A stretch of DNA of 64,000 nucleotides from Pseudooceanicola nanhaiensis DSM 18065 (GCF_000688295.1 NZ_JHZF01000011.1:1396288-1460287); one strand, 5' to 3'. Shown: positions 1-9,191, numbered from the stretch's first letter. Numbers and translations: made by a program. The notes: generated from the sequence alone by a model not told the origin.

Positions 1-224
1 ACCCCCCGCCCCTCGTAGCGCCGCCGGAGCGCCTGCACGGCCGCCGCGCCGTCGGCGCCATGCGGCATCCGGGCGTTCAGGTCGGCCACGGTCACGGGCT
101 CGGCGGAGGCGAAGAGGATGGCCTCGACCATGCGCTCCTGCTCGGCCTCGGGCGGCGCCTCGAAGAGCGTGTCGCGGATCGGGCCGTCGTCGTTCGCGGC
201 GTCGTTGTTCGGCGTCTCTGTCAC
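1..224 (-). CDS. scpB: Segregation and condensation protein B, N-terminal part (cut by window edge)
   Basis: ScpB is the winged-helix kleisin partner that bridges ScpA and SMC in the bacterial condensin complex. Only the first ~74 codons are inside the window. After a short acidic leader the reading frame gives QERMVEAILFASAEP, the typical first helix of ScpB winged-helix domain 1. It follows scpA on the same strand with a 55-bp gap. I chose a GTG start at 224; an in-frame ATG at the MVEAIL methionine would be too late because it cuts into the conserved helix. The frame stays open further upstream, so an earlier start cannot be excluded. Confidence 0.85.
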   Translation of the reverse strand, partial: MTETPNNDAANDDGPIRDTLFEAPPEAEQERMVEAILFASAEPVTVADLNARMPHGADGAAAVQALRRRYEGRG

Positions 225-279
225 GTCGGGTCCACGTCTGGTTTCTGGCTCTCTGGGCGGATCGCCCCGGATGCGCAAG

Positions 280-1074
280 TCATTCCTGCGGCCGGTCCTT
301 CCGGCGCAGCTCGATCGGCGCGTAGGTTTCGGACTGGCGGACCTCCACCAGCCCCTCCTTCGCAAGCTGGAGCGCCGCCGCGAAGGTCGCCGCATGGGCG
401 GATCGGCGGGCCATCCGGTCCACCGTCCAGCCCTCGGGCAGGTAGGTCGCGATGTCGGTCCACTTCCCCGCGAAGCCGATCAGCTTGCGCATCCGCTCGA
501 GCGATTGCTCCATCGTGTGGATATGCTCGCGGTCCATCACGAAGGGGCGGAATTCGTCCTTGGTGCGGATGCGGGCATAGCCCTGCATCAGATCGAGCAG
601 CGTCGCGGTATAGGTCACCTTGCGCACGCGGGTGACGTCCTCGGTGATCCCGCGCTTGAAGAAGTCGCGGCCGAGCTGGTCGCGCGCCATCAGCCGGGCC
701 GCCACGTCCCGCATCGCGGCGAGGCGTTCGAGCTGGAAGGCCAGATGCGCCGCCAGTTCCTCGCCCGACGGGCCCTCCTCCTCCGGGTCGGGGGGCAGCA
801 GCAGGCGCGACTTCAGAAAGGCGAGCCAGGCGGCCATGACGAGGTAATCGGCGGCGAGCTCGATCCGCAGCGCCCGGGCCTTCTCGACGAAGGTCAGGTA
901 TTGCTTGGCAAGCTCGAGGACGGAGACCTTCATCAGGTCGACCTTCTGCGTCCGCGCCATGGTCAGCAGCAGGTCGAGCGGCCCCTCGTAGCCCTCGACA
1001 TCGACGATCAGCGCCTCGGCGGCGAGGCGGTCGGCCACCGACAGCTTGTCTTCCTCGAAATCGTCGTCCGCCAT
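280..1074 (-). CDS. scpA: Segregation and condensation protein A (kleisin)
   Basis: This is the kleisin subunit of the SMC-ScpAB condensin, which compacts newly replicated origins so that they segregate. The 264-residue protein carries the family signature YEGPLDLLL at residues 29-37, followed by a helical N-terminal SMC-neck-binding region and the acidic, hydrophilic middle (PPDPEEEGPSGEE) usual for ScpA. The C-terminal winged-helix part ends in a basic tail. Length fits the family. It lies one base from nagZ upstream and 55 bp from scpB downstream, so the genes are almost certainly co-transcribed. This nagZ-scpA-scpB order is common in Rhodobacterales. Confidence 0.95.
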   Translation of the reverse strand: MADDDFEEDKLSVADRLAAEALIVDVEGYEGPLDLLLTMARTQKVDLMKVSVLELAKQYLTFVEKARALRIELAADYLVMAAWLAFLKSRLLLPPDPEEEGPSGEELAAHLAFQLERLAAMRDVAARLMARDQLGRDFFKRGITEDVTRVRKVTYTATLLDLMQGYARIRTKDEFRPFVMDREHIHTMEQSLERMRKLIGFAGKWTDIATYLPEGWTVDRMARRSAHAATFAAALQLAKEGLVEVRQSETYAPIELRRKDRPQE

Positions 1075-1075
1075 G

Positions 1076-2071
1076 TCACCCGCCGTTCAGAAGCGCCTCC
1101 AGCTTCGCGTCCAGGGCGTCGATGTCAATGGAATCGGGCGCGTGACGTGCGGCCATCGCCCGTTCGGCGCGGGTCTGGGCGGCTTCGGACATGCGGCCCG
1201 ACGCCTCGGCCACCGCCTCACGCGTGGCGAAATCGGCGTTGCAGAGCAGGACCACGTCGCAGCCCGCGGCAAGGCTTTCCCGCGCGATGTCGGCAGGCGC
1301 GCCCGAAAGCGCCTTCATCGAAATGTCGTCGGTCATCAGGAGCCCGTCGAAGCCAAGGTCCTTGCGGATCGCCTCGATCATGCCGGGATGCAGGGTGGCG
1401 GGTTTCTCGCCCCAGGCCGGGAAGGTGATGTGGGCGGTCATCCCGAGCGGCAGGTCGTTCAGTTCCCGGAAGGGCACCGCGTCGGAGGTCGCCCAGTCGA
1501 GGGGCGAGACGTTCACGACGGGCAGCTCCATGTGGCTGTCGCTGACCGCGCGGCCATGGCCGGGGATGTGCTTGACGACCGGCAAGACGCCGCCGTCGAG
1601 ATGGGCCTGCGCCACGGCGCGGCCGATGGCGGCGACCTCCTCGGGGTCGGTGCCGTAGCAGCGGTTGCGCAGGAAGGGGTGGGTTTCGTCGGTGGCGACA
1701 TCGACGAGCGGGGCGCAGTTGGCATCCACGCCGACGAGCCGCAGCTCTTCCGCGATGATGCGGTAGCGCAGGTACATCGCGGTCTCGGCCTTGGCCCCTG
1801 CCCGTTCGACGTGATCCAAGGGGGCCAGCCACTCGCGCCAGTGCGGCGCGCGGAGGCGCTGGACCCGGCCGCCCTCCTGGTCGATCAGGATCGGCACGTC
1901 GCGGCCGACGGCCTCGCGCATCTCGGACGTGAGCGCGCGGACCTGGTCCGGCGTGTCGATGTTGCGAGAGAAGAGGATGAAGCCGAAGGGATCGGCGTCA
2001 CGGAAGAGCGCCCTCTCGTCCGCGGTGAGCGCCAGGCCCTCCGCGTCGAGGATCGTGGCCCCGAACGCCAT
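1076..2071 (-). CDS. nagZ: Beta-N-acetylhexosaminidase, glycoside hydrolase family 3
   Basis: NagZ removes N-acetylglucosamine from anhydromuropeptides in the cytoplasm during peptidoglycan recycling. The 331-residue protein has the single-domain TIM-barrel GH3 architecture. Diagnostic motifs are IDQEGGRVQRL (about residues 63-73), KHIPGHG at 167-173 and DSH at 178-180, which supplies the Asp/His general acid-base dyad. LLMTDDISM near residue 250 contains the catalytic nucleophile Asp. No signal peptide is visible, as expected for the cytosolic enzyme. One base separates it from scpA and one from the SPOR gene, so these genes form a compact operon. The family can influence AmpC induction through muropeptide levels, but no ampC is seen here. 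Confidence 0.95.
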   Translation of the reverse strand: MAFGATILDAEGLALTADERALFRDADPFGFILFSRNIDTPDQVRALTSEMREAVGRDVPILIDQEGGRVQRLRAPHWREWLAPLDHVERAGAKAETAMYLRYRIIAEELRLVGVDANCAPLVDVATDETHPFLRNRCYGTDPEEVAAIGRAVAQAHLDGGVLPVVKHIPGHGRAVSDSHMELPVVNVSPLDWATSDAVPFRELNDLPLGMTAHITFPAWGEKPATLHPGMIEAIRKDLGFDGLLMTDDISMKALSGAPADIARESLAAGCDVVLLCNADFATREAVAEASGRMSEAAQTRAERAMAARHAPDSIDIDALDAKLEALLNGG

Positions 2072-2072
2072 C

Positions 2073-3059
2073 CTACCGCGTCACGACCGGGATGCATTCC
2101 GCATCCTGCGCCACGAAGGCCGCGCAGAAGCGGCGCGCGTCGGAGAGGTCGCTGAAGCCCATGGCGCGCAGGCGGTAGAAGGTCCGCCCGCCGGAGGAGG
2201 CCTTCTGGATCACGCGGTCCTTGCCCTCCATGTAATCCTCGAAATTCGCATTGAGGCGGAGCCAGTCCTTGCGGGCGTCCTCTTCGGAATCGTAGGCGCC
2301 GAGCTGCGCGAGGCGGGTGCCGGCCTGGATCGTGTTGGGATCGATGTCATTCACCTCGAAGGCCCCGCGGGTCGAGGTGATCGGACCGCCCTGCACGGCG
2401 GCAGCCGTCGGCAGACCGCCCGAGCTGATGCCGGCGAAGGCGGCCTTCAGCGCAGCGGGCCGCTGGCGCGGACGCAGCGGCTGCGCCCCGCTGTCCCCGG
2501 CGCGTGCCACGGCGGTCTCGGGCTGCGGCAGGTCCTCGTCCGTGGCCTCGGCGGTGAAGCTGCGCGCGCCCGAGGCAAGGCTCGCCGCCAGCGCACGGAT
2601 CCCGGCGTCGGTGGCGTTGCCCTCGTCGTCGACGGCAGGCTCCGCGGGCACCTCGTCCAGCGCGGGGGGCGCCTCGGCCACCTGCACCTCGGGTTCGGGC
2701 GGCGCTTTCAGGATCGCCTCGGCCACGTCCTCCTCGGTCAGGTCCGCCCCGCGCGGGGCGAGCGTCACCTGGTCGGGCACGCGGGCCGCGGTGCCCTCGG
2801 CTGCCACGGCGTTCACCGCAAGACCCTGGTGCGCGGCCGGGGTGCCGCCGGGCACCTCGGGCCGGACCCGCATCTCGCCGGCCGCAGCGCGGATCACCGG
2901 CACGCCGGACACGTCGCGCATGACGGTCCTGTAGCCCCAGACCCCCACGCCGACGAGCAGCGTCAGCGACAGCGCGGCTGCCGCCCCGTTGATCAGTCGT
3001 CCTACCGGGATCCCCATGTCCTCCGCCGCGTCGCGGTGGTCTGCCTGCATCTGTGCCAT
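2073..3059 (-). CDS. SPOR-domain inner membrane protein
   Basis: This 328-residue protein has a short cytoplasmic N-terminus, one membrane segment (about residues 25-45), a long Ala/Pro/Glu-rich periplasmic linker and a C-terminal SPOR domain of about 75 residues (from IQAGTRLAQLGAY to the end). SPOR domains bind glycan strands stripped of stem peptides at the division septum, so the protein probably acts in cell division or septal wall remodelling. It is the upstream partner of nagZ, and the gap to argS is about 80 bp. Homologues in this position are annotated only as SPOR proteins; I do not recognise a specific named role such as FtsN or DedD. Confidence 0.9.
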   Translation of the reverse strand: MAQMQADHRDAAEDMGIPVGRLINGAAAALSLTLLVGVGVWGYRTVMRDVSGVPVIRAAAGEMRVRPEVPGGTPAAHQGLAVNAVAAEGTAARVPDQVTLAPRGADLTEEDVAEAILKAPPEPEVQVAEAPPALDEVPAEPAVDDEGNATDAGIRALAASLASGARSFTAEATDEDLPQPETAVARAGDSGAQPLRPRQRPAALKAAFAGISSGGLPTAAAVQGGPITSTRGAFEVNDIDPNTIQAGTRLAQLGAYDSEEDARKDWLRLNANFEDYMEGKDRVIQKASSGGRTFYRLRAMGFSDLSDARRFCAAFVAQDAECIPVVTR

Positions 3060-3141
3060 GTCGCCTCGCTCGCCGGAGGGTCACCCCCGGATTCGGTTCG
3101 GTCTGTTTCTGACGTCCTGCTCCCCCCGGCGATGGCGCGAT

Positions 3142-4887
3142 TTATCGCATCTCTTGCGCCGGAGTGACCCCCAGAATACCAAGACCGGCCGAAATGACAA
3201 CGGCGGTCGCGCGCGGCAGGGCGATTTTCGCCAATGTGGCGGCGGCGTCGCCCTCCTGCAGGAAGCGCAGCTGCGTCTCCTCGTTCCCGCGATTCCAGAG
3301 CGCGTGGAAATCGCTGGCCAGCTCGTTGAGATAGAAGGCGATCCGGTGCGGTTCATGGGTCCGCGCGGCGATCTCGACCAGCCGTGGCCATTCGGCGAGC
3401 TTCTTCGCCAGGGTCAGCTCGGCCTCGTGGGTCAGCCCGCTCAGATCGGCGCCCTGAAGCGCCGCGTCGGAGGGCTCGATCCCCGCCTCCGCCGCCTTGC
3501 GCAGGACCGAGGCGACCCGGGCATGGGCATATTGCACGTAGAAGACCGGGTTCTCGCGGCTCTGCTCCATCACCTTGTCGAAATCGAAATCGAGCGGCGC
3601 GTCGTTCTTGCGGGTCAGCATGACGAAACGGGTCACGTCGGCGCCCACCTCGTCCACCACGTCGCGGAGCGTGATGAAGGTCCCGGCCCGCTTCGACATC
3701 TTGAAGGGCTCGCCGTTCTTGAAGAGCTTCACGAGCTGCGTGAGCTTGATGTCGAGCGGCACCCGGCCGCCCGAGAGCGCCGAAACGGCCGCCTTCATCC
3801 GCTTCACGTAGCCGCCGTGATCGGCGCCGAAGACGTCGATCAGCTGATCGAAGCCGCGGGTCACCTTGTCGTAGTGATAGGCGATGTCGGGGGCGAAATA
3901 GGTCCAGGCGCCGTCGGATTTCTTGACCGGCCGGTCGACGTCGTCGCCGTGCTCGGTGGATTTGAAGAGCGTCTGCTCCCGCGGTTCCCAATCCTCGGGG
4001 GTCTTGCCCTTCGGCGGCTCCAGCACGCCCTCGTAGATCAGGCCCTTCGCCTCGAGATCGGCCAGCGCCGCCTCGATCCGGCCGGTGCCGTAGAGCGATT
4101 TCTCGGAGAAGAAGACATCCATCCTCACGCCGAGCAGCGCCAGATCCTCGCGGATCAGCTCCATCATCTTCGCGGTGGCGAAGTCGCGGACGTCCGAAAG
4201 CCAGACCTCCTCGCCCTGGCCGAGATAGGCGTCGCCGACCTTCTCCTTCAGCGCCTCGCCGACCGCGATCAGGTAGTCGCCCGGATAGGTGCCGTCGGCG
4301 AACTCGACCTCCTTGCCATGCGCCTCGAGGTAACGGAGGTAGACCGACCGCGCCAGCACGTCGACCTGCGCGCCGCCGTCGTTGATGTAATATTCGCGGG
4401 TGACGTCATGGCCCGCGTAGTCCAGCAGGCTCGCCAGCGCGTCGCCGAAGACGGCGCCCCGGGTGTGGCCGACGTGGAGCGGGCCTGTCGGATTGGCCGA
4501 GACATACTCCACGTTCACCTTCTGCCCGGCGCCCATGTCCGACCGGCCGAAAGCCGCGCCCTCGCCGATGATCCGGGAGACGATCCCCTGCCAGACGGTG
4601 GCGGCGAGCCGCAGGTTGATGAAGCCGGGGCCGGCGACCTCGGCGGTCTCGATCCGCGGGTCCTCGGCCAGCCGGCGTGCAAGCGTCTCGGCGATGTCGC
4701 GCGGCTTCGCCCCGGCGGGTTTCGCCAGCACCATCGCGGCATTGGTGGCCATGTCGCCATGCAGCGCATCGCGGGGCGGCTCCACCGTCACATTGGCGGT
4801 GTCGAGGCCGGACGGCAGCTCGCCCGCGGCCTCCATGGCGGCCAGGGCGTCGACCACCAGGCTGCGGATCTCGGAAAAAAGGTTCAT
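3142..4887 (-). CDS. argS: Arginyl-tRNA synthetase
   Basis: This class I aminoacyl-tRNA synthetase attaches arginine to tRNA-Arg. The class I HIGH motif is present as HVGH (residues 138-141, in [15 protein letters not shown]), and the KMSK signature appears exactly in FKMSKRAGT. An ArgS N-terminal (Add-1) domain precedes the catalytic core and a DALR anticodon-binding domain closes the protein. I start the gene at the ATG giving MNLFSEIRS, which matches typical ArgS N-termini (581 residues). The frame is open about 19 codons further upstream, but those residues look non-coding. It lies downstream of dgt and upstream of the SPOR gene. Confidence 0.97.
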   Translation of the reverse strand: MNLFSEIRSLVVDALAAMEAAGELPSGLDTANVTVEPPRDALHGDMATNAAMVLAKPAGAKPRDIAETLARRLAEDPRIETAEVAGPGFINLRLAATVWQGIVSRIIGEGAAFGRSDMGAGQKVNVEYVSANPTGPLHVGHTRGAVFGDALASLLDYAGHDVTREYYINDGGAQVDVLARSVYLRYLEAHGKEVEFADGTYPGDYLIAVGEALKEKVGDAYLGQGEEVWLSDVRDFATAKMMELIREDLALLGVRMDVFFSEKSLYGTGRIEAALADLEAKGLIYEGVLEPPKGKTPEDWEPREQTLFKSTEHGDDVDRPVKKSDGAWTYFAPDIAYHYDKVTRGFDQLIDVFGADHGGYVKRMKAAVSALSGGRVPLDIKLTQLVKLFKNGEPFKMSKRAGTFITLRDVVDEVGADVTRFVMLTRKNDAPLDFDFDKVMEQSRENPVFYVQYAHARVASVLRKAAEAGIEPSDAALQGADLSGLTHEAELTLAKKLAEWPRLVEIAARTHEPHRIAFYLNELASDFHALWNRGNEETQLRFLQEGDAAATLAKIALPRATAVVISAGLGILGVTPAQEMR

Positions 4888-4984
4888 GTGCATTGGTCCT
4901 TGTCGGCCCGCGCGGTTTACCACTTCGCCCTGCAAGGTCAACAAGGCGCTCCATGGATGACGTTGCCGGGGGCGCTGCCCCCGC

Positions 4985-5033
4985 CGGGCCTGCGGCCCGA
5001 CTCCCCCGGGATATTTCCGGCAAGAGGAAGCAG
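4985..5033 (-). repeat. Dispersed intergenic repeat, copy 1 (conserved motif plus hairpin)
   Basis: Read on the minus strand, positions 5033-5001 contain GCTTCCTCTTGCCGGAAA followed by TATCCC, which is shared with two other intergenic sites in this window (39991 and 43483). One base later comes a 6-bp GC hairpin (4999-4985). It lies 3' of dgt and 5' of argS. Its function is unknown; it could be a transcript-end element or a REP-like repeat. Confidence 0.6.
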
Positions 5034-5062
5034 GCGACCGGTCCGGTCTTCCGCCTGCCGCC

Positions 5063-6262
5063 CTAGTCCAGCCGCGCGCGCCCCGGGCCGGACCCGCGCA
5101 GGGGGCCGAGCGCGTCGAAGCCCATCAGGCGACCGTGTTCCTGCAGCGCGAAGCGGTCGGTCATGCCGGAGATGTAATCGCAGACGATCCGGGCGAGCGC
5201 GGTCTCGTCGCCCGCGATGTCCTCCACGTCCTTGCGCCATTGCTTCGGCAGTTCCGCCGGGTGCGCCATGAAGAAGGGGAAGAGGTCGCGCACCACCTGG
5301 GTCACCTTCTCGCGCACCGCCACCACCTCGGGGGCGCGGTACATGCGGTGGAAGAGGAACTCGCGGATGATCTTCAGGTCCTTCCAGATGCCGGGCGAGA
5401 ACTGCACCATCATCCGGCCGGCGTGGCGCACATCCGTGACGCTTTTCGGATCGAGCGCTCGGAGATTGGCGCGGGAGACGTCGATCACGTCCGAGACCAG
5501 CACCCCGAAGAAGCGCCGGAGCGCCTCGTGCCGGCGGCGGTAATAGTTCAGGCCGGGATAGCGACGGTCGACCTCGGCGAAGCAGCGATCGAGGATCGGC
5601 AGCTCGGCCAGCTCGTCGGTCGAGAAGAGCTCGGCCCGGAGCCCGTCATGCAGGTCATGGTTGTTGTAGGCGATGTCGTCCGAGAGCGCGGCCACCTGCG
5701 CCTCGGCGGAGGCATGGGTGGAAAGCTCCAGATCGTGGCGCGCGTTGTATTCGGCCAGCGCATAGGGGACGGGCTCCGTCACCGGGCCGTTGTGCTTGGC
5801 GATGCCCTCGAGCGTTTCCCAGGTCAGGTTCAGCCCGTCCCATTCGGCGTAGTGACGCTCCAGACGGGTGACGATCCGGATCGCCTGCGCGTTGTGGTCG
5901 AACCCGCCGTAGGGCGCCATCAGCGCCTCGAGCGCGTCCTCGCCCGTATGACCGAAGGGCGGGTGGCCGAGGTCATGGGCCAGCGCCACGGCTTCGGTGA
6001 GTTCGAGGTCCAGCCCCAGGGCCCCCGCCACGGTCCGGGCCACCTGCCCCACCTCGATCGAATGGGTCAGCCGGGTGCGGTAGTAATCGCCCTCGTGTTC
6101 CACGAAGACCTGCGTCTTGTGCTTCAGCCGCCGGAAGGCGGAGGCGTGGATGATCCGGTCCCGGTCCCTCTGGAAGCAGGAGCGGAAGGTGCTTTCCTCT
6201 TCCGGCACCAGCCGTCCCCGCGCCTCTTCCGGCCGGCTTGCATAGGTCGCGCGCATCGTCAC
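5063..6262 (-). CDS. dgt: dGTPase-like HD-domain protein (type 2)
   Basis: This is a deoxyguanosinetriphosphate triphosphohydrolase-like enzyme that cleaves dNTPs to deoxynucleoside and tripolyphosphate, adjusting DNA precursor pools. The 399-residue protein carries the metal-binding HD motifs: H67 in RLTHSIEV, H96-D97 in [11 protein letters not shown], and a later [10 protein letters not shown] segment with the final Asp. The early block [26 protein letters not shown] is typical of the type 2 subfamily. The start could be either of two ATGs two codons apart (MTMRATY or MRATY). It is divergent from the iron-sulfur carrier gene, with about 100 bp between them, and is followed by argS. Confidence 0.93.
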   Translation of the reverse strand: MTMRATYASRPEEARGRLVPEEESTFRSCFQRDRDRIIHASAFRRLKHKTQVFVEHEGDYYRTRLTHSIEVGQVARTVAGALGLDLELTEAVALAHDLGHPPFGHTGEDALEALMAPYGGFDHNAQAIRIVTRLERHYAEWDGLNLTWETLEGIAKHNGPVTEPVPYALAEYNARHDLELSTHASAEAQVAALSDDIAYNNHDLHDGLRAELFSTDELAELPILDRCFAEVDRRYPGLNYYRRRHEALRRFFGVLVSDVIDVSRANLRALDPKSVTDVRHAGRMMVQFSPGIWKDLKIIREFLFHRMYRAPEVVAVREKVTQVVRDLFPFFMAHPAELPKQWRKDVEDIAGDETALARIVCDYISGMTDRFALQEHGRLMGFDALGPLRGSGPGRARLD

Positions 6263-6360
6263 ATCCCCGGGGGCTTCGCCGCCCCTCCTTGTCGCTCATT
6301 CGTGACGCTCTTATATTGCAGGTCCATGACATGCAAAGCGCCGCTTCAGGAGCCTGCCCG

Positions 6361-6684
6361 ATGAACCTGCCCCCCAACGTCACCCCGCGCGCCTTCGAAC
6401 GCCTGGCCGAGATCGGAGCGGGTGCGGATGGCAAGGCGCTCCGCGTGGCCGTCGAGGGCGGCGGCTGCTCGGGCTTCCAGTACGAGATCAAGCTCGACGA
6501 GGTGGCCGAGGACGATCTGGTGCTCGAGGGCGAGGGTCAGAAGGTGGTGGTGGACAGCGTCTCGCTGCCGTTCCTGGCCGGCGCGACCATCGACTTCACC
6601 GAGGAGCTGATCGGCGCGCGTTTCGTGATCGAGAACCCGAACGCCACCAGCTCCTGCGGTTGCGGCACCAGCTTTTCCATGTAG
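6361..6684 (+). CDS. erpA: A-type iron-sulfur cluster carrier (ErpA/IscA family)
   Basis: This 107-residue HesB-like protein binds a [2Fe-2S] or [4Fe-4S] cluster and passes it to apo-enzymes. The three invariant cysteines are present: C36 in GGGCSGF, and C99 and C101 in [10 protein letters not shown] start at the ATG giving [15 protein letters not shown]. The frame is open about 40 codons upstream, but that part overlaps the dgt promoter region and does not resemble the family. The GGGCSGFQY motif and [17 protein letters not shown] region favour ErpA-like proteins over IscA, but family members are hard to separate by sequence alone. It stands alone next to dgt, which is common in this order. 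Confidence 0.9.
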   Translation: MNLPPNVTPRAFERLAEIGAGADGKALRVAVEGGGCSGFQYEIKLDEVAEDDLVLEGEGQKVVVDSVSLPFLAGATIDFTEELIGARFVIENPNATSSCGCGTSFSM

Positions 6685-6689
6685 TATCC

Positions 6690-6703
6690 GCCCCTTGCGG
6701 GGC
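6690..6703 (+). terminator. Short GC hairpin after the erpA gene
   Basis: A 5-bp stem GCCCC/GGGGC with a TTGC loop begins 6 bases after the erpA stop codon. No T-run follows, so it is only a weak candidate for termination between the convergent erpA and EamA genes. Confidence 0.4.
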
Positions 6704-6726
6704 GATCCTCACGCATCACGCGAAGG

Positions 6727-7641
6727 TCATTCCGCCGGGATGACCGCGGGCCGCGTGACCCGCCGGTCGGCCGCGATACGCTCGTAGACGAGATAGGTGC
6801 CCGAGGCGATGACGATGGCGACGCCGAGGTAGATGTGCCCGCCCGGCACCTCTCCGAAGAAGACCGCGCCCAGGATCACCATCCAGACGAACTGCAGGTT
6901 CATCAGCGGCGTCACCGCGTAGGCCGCGAGCTTCGAGAGCGCGATCACGAGGATCCAGCGGCCCGCGAAGAGCACGCCCGCATAGGCCACGGCCCAGCCG
7001 AAATCGGTGAGCGGCATCGCTTTCCAGACGAAGGGCAGCGCCAGCCCCATGACGAGCGCGAGCGAGAGGTTCGGGTAGAAGACCTGCGCCAGCGTGTTCG
7101 CCTCGTGCCGCCCGATGTAGCGCGACACCACCATCGACAGCGTGCCCGTGGCGCTGGCCGCGAAGGCGATCGCGTGGCCGGTGCCGATCCCGTGCAGCCC
7201 TTCGGGGAAGAGGCACAGCACGCCGACGAAGCCCGCGCCGAGCGCGAACCAGGCCGGCGCGCGCACGTGTTCGCCGAGGATCGGGCCGGAGAGCAGGCCC
7301 GCGAGCAGCGGCACGAGGCCGATGAAGACGAAGACCTCCGCGAAGGGCAGAAGGCGGAAGGCGTAGAAATAGCAGGTGACCGAGACGACGGTCGCCACGG
7401 ACCGGACGGCCATCGCCCGCGGACAGCTGGTGCGGAGCCCCTGCCGGGGCCCGGATTTCACCCGGTCGGCGGTCAGCGCCATGCCGACGACGAGCAGGCC
7501 CGAGACGAAATAGAGCTGCGGCGCGGCGTATCCGCCGGCCAGCAGCTTGGTGATCGCATCCGCGGAAGAGATCAGCAGCGTGTAGACGAGCACCAGCAGG
7601 GTCCCGGTCAGCGCGGCGCTTCGGATCACGGCGGCCCTCAT
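6727..7641 (-). CDS. EamA/DMT-family membrane transporter
   Basis: This 304-residue, strongly hydrophobic protein has about ten membrane segments in two homologous EamA halves, the organisation of drug/metabolite exporters of the DMT superfamily. Features include an N-terminal helix with LVYTLLISSADAITK and a second-half start FAASATGTLSMVVSRYIG. The start ATG overlaps the stop of the upstream 360-residue gene (ATGA), so the two are translationally coupled. The first gene of the same transcript encodes the FSSGS-repeat peptide. The substrate is unknown. From context it may export a product made by this operon, but DMT proteins have very diverse substrates. Confidence 0.85.
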   Translation of the reverse strand: MRAAVIRSAALTGTLLVLVYTLLISSADAITKLLAGGYAAPQLYFVSGLLVVGMALTADRVKSGPRQGLRTSCPRAMAVRSVATVVSVTCYFYAFRLLPFAEVFVFIGLVPLLAGLLSGPILGEHVRAPAWFALGAGFVGVLCLFPEGLHGIGTGHAIAFAASATGTLSMVVSRYIGRHEANTLAQVFYPNLSLALVMGLALPFVWKAMPLTDFGWAVAYAGVLFAGRWILVIALSKLAAYAVTPLMNLQFVWMVILGAVFFGEVPGGHIYLGVAIVIASGTYLVYERIAADRRVTRPAVIPAE

Positions 7642-8720
7642 GCCGGCATCCTCAGCGGCATCGCCTGCCCGGCCCGGGCGAAGCCCGCGAAGAAGCCGTC
7701 GAAATCCGGGCAGGCCGCCTCGGCCTCCTGAAGGACGTCGCGCGCCTCCGCGTCGAGCGCATGTTCGACGGTGCCGCGCATGACGTGCCAGTCGCCCGAG
7801 CGCGCGTCGTCGAGATCGAGCATCAGCTGCGACATCTGGCGCAGCGGCGTGGCGCCGGGCCGGGCGGAATGGAAGCTCATGGGGCCGAAGGGCAGCGGCG
7901 CGGCGAAGCTCTCGGCTCCGGCAAGGGCGCGGGACCAGTTGCAGACGAGGAATTCGTGATAATCGTCGCGGGCGGGCGCCGCGCGGTCGCCTTCCGCGGT
8001 GACGAAACCCGCGGTGTGCCCGGACAGCCATTCGTCCCAGATCATCGGCACGGGGCATGCGGCGAAGCGCAGGGCCACGCAGATCTCGGCCAGCAGGTCG
8101 GCGTTGCGGTCGAGGTAGGCGAGCGTGCCGCCATAGGCCAGGCTGCGCGCGATCTCGGGCCCGAAATCGAAGGGCTGGCGGCCGTATTCGGTCAGGTAGA
8201 AGATCGTGTGGGTCAGCTCGTAGGCGGCCTTCTTGTTCGGCATCGCGAAGGTGGCGGGGCGGGCGATGAAGTGCAGCAGCCGGTCGGTCAGACCCGGGTC
8301 GGCCAGATCGCAGCCGCGGCGGCACATCAGGCGGCGGGCCTCGGCGCGCTGGAGGTCGGAGATCTCGGCCTCGGCCAGGCCCTGCTGCGACGCCCAGTGG
8401 ACGAGCGCCTCTCCCTTGTCGCCAGGCATTCCGAGGTCCTCGAGATCGAGCGTCATCGAGAGCAGGAAGCGGTAGTATTGCGGGAAGAAGGCGAGGCGTT
8501 TCTCGACCTTGTCGTAGAAGGCGGCATAGGCCGCGAGGGCCCGGTCGTCGGGCCCGGCGCCGGTGCTCTCGAAGATGTTCAGCAGCTCGGCGTTTTCCTT
8601 CAGCCAGAAGACATCGTCCTGGCTGCGGCGGTCGGCGGCGAAGCTCGCCGTCAGAGCGGCCAGGCGGTCGGCCCGGCCCCGGGCGCGGGAGGGGAAGGTC
8701 AGGTGAACAACGTTGGTCAT
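7638..8720 (-). CDS. Conserved helical protein of unknown function, partner of the FSSGS-repeat peptide
   Basis: This 360-residue soluble protein is mostly alpha-helical by composition, with no signal peptide or membrane segment. Striking blocks are C133-x3-C137 (LMCRRGCD), ELTHTIFYLTEYGR at 168-181, and DDYHEFLVCNW at 252-262. Further cysteines lie near 214, 222 and 260, and His, Asp and Trp residues are concentrated in these blocks. The LTHxIFYLTxxG pattern resembles helical toroid-type proteins of unknown function, which is a weak impression. It sits 63 bp after the repeat-peptide gene and overlaps the exporter gene by 4 bp. A role in modifying, binding or maturing the peptide is inference from operon order only. 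Confidence 0.75.
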   Translation of the reverse strand: MTNVVHLTFPSRARGRADRLAALTASFAADRRSQDDVFWLKENAELLNIFESTGAGPDDRALAAYAAFYDKVEKRLAFFPQYYRFLLSMTLDLEDLGMPGDKGEALVHWASQQGLAEAEISDLQRAEARRLMCRRGCDLADPGLTDRLLHFIARPATFAMPNKKAAYELTHTIFYLTEYGRQPFDFGPEIARSLAYGGTLAYLDRNADLLAEICVALRFAACPVPMIWDEWLSGHTAGFVTAEGDRAAPARDDYHEFLVCNWSRALAGAESFAAPLPFGPMSFHSARPGATPLRQMSQLMLDLDDARSGDWHVMRGTVEHALDAEARDVLQEAEAACPDFDGFFAGFARAGQAMPLRMPA

Positions 8721-8783
8721 CTCGGGTTTCTCCTTGAATACCGGGCGCTTGCCTGACCGCCCATCTCCGCACCTGGGATCGGC

Positions 8784-9191
8784 TTACGAGCCCGACGAGA
8801 ACATGTGGGTCGCGTCGCCCTCGATCTGCTCGCTCTTCGCCGGAGCGGAGCCCGAGGAGAACATCTCGACCGCATCGCCTGCGATGGAGGCGGTGGCCGT
8901 CGGGGCGCTGCCCGAGGAGAACATCTCGACCGCGTCACCTGCGATGGAGGCGGTGGCCCTCGGGGCGCTGCCCGAGGAGAACATCTCGACCGCATCACCC
9001 ACCAGGGAGGCCGAGGCGGCGGGGGCCGAGCCGGAGGAGAAGAGGCCGGTCACGTCGCCGGTCAGCAGCTCGCCCGATGCAACCGGGGCGGAGCCCGAGG
9101 AGAACATCTCGACCGCGTCGCCGTCGAGCAGGCTGGCCTCGGCCTTGGCGCGGTTTTCGGGGGTGAAGCGGGCTTTGCGAAGAGCAGTCAT
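8784..9191 (-). CDS. Short repeat peptide with six FSSGS modules
   Basis: The gene encodes 135 residues: a basic N-terminal leader of about 22 residues (MTALRKARFTPENRAKAEAS), then six near-identical modules of about 20 residues. Each has the core GDAVEMFSSGSAP. The Phe residues fall at 30, 51, 71, 91, 111 and 131, and the protein ends abruptly at FSSGS in the sixth module. There are no cysteines, signal peptide or membrane segments. The start is fixed by an AAGGA ribosome site upstream of the ATG at 9191; the longer frame to 9374 has no such support. It leads an operon with an unknown helical protein and an EamA exporter. The leader-plus-iterated-core layout is like multi-core modified-peptide precursors, but a structural or binding repeat is equally possible. 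Confidence 0.8.
   Translation of the reverse strand: MTALRKARFTPENRAKAEASLLDGDAVEMFSSGSAPVASGELLTGDVTGLFSSGSAPAASASLVGDAVEMFSSGSAPRATASIAGDAVEMFSSGSAPTATASIAGDAVEMFSSGSAPAKSEQIEGDATHMFSSGS
8787..9125 (-). repeat. Tandem coding repeat, period 60-63 bp, six units
   Basis: The six FSSGS modules are also repeated at DNA level. The first spacing is 63 bp and the next four are 60 bp. The invariant block (forward strand gaggagaacatctcgacc) recurs nearly unchanged, so the array probably grew by recent duplication and may vary in copy number. Confidence 0.9.
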
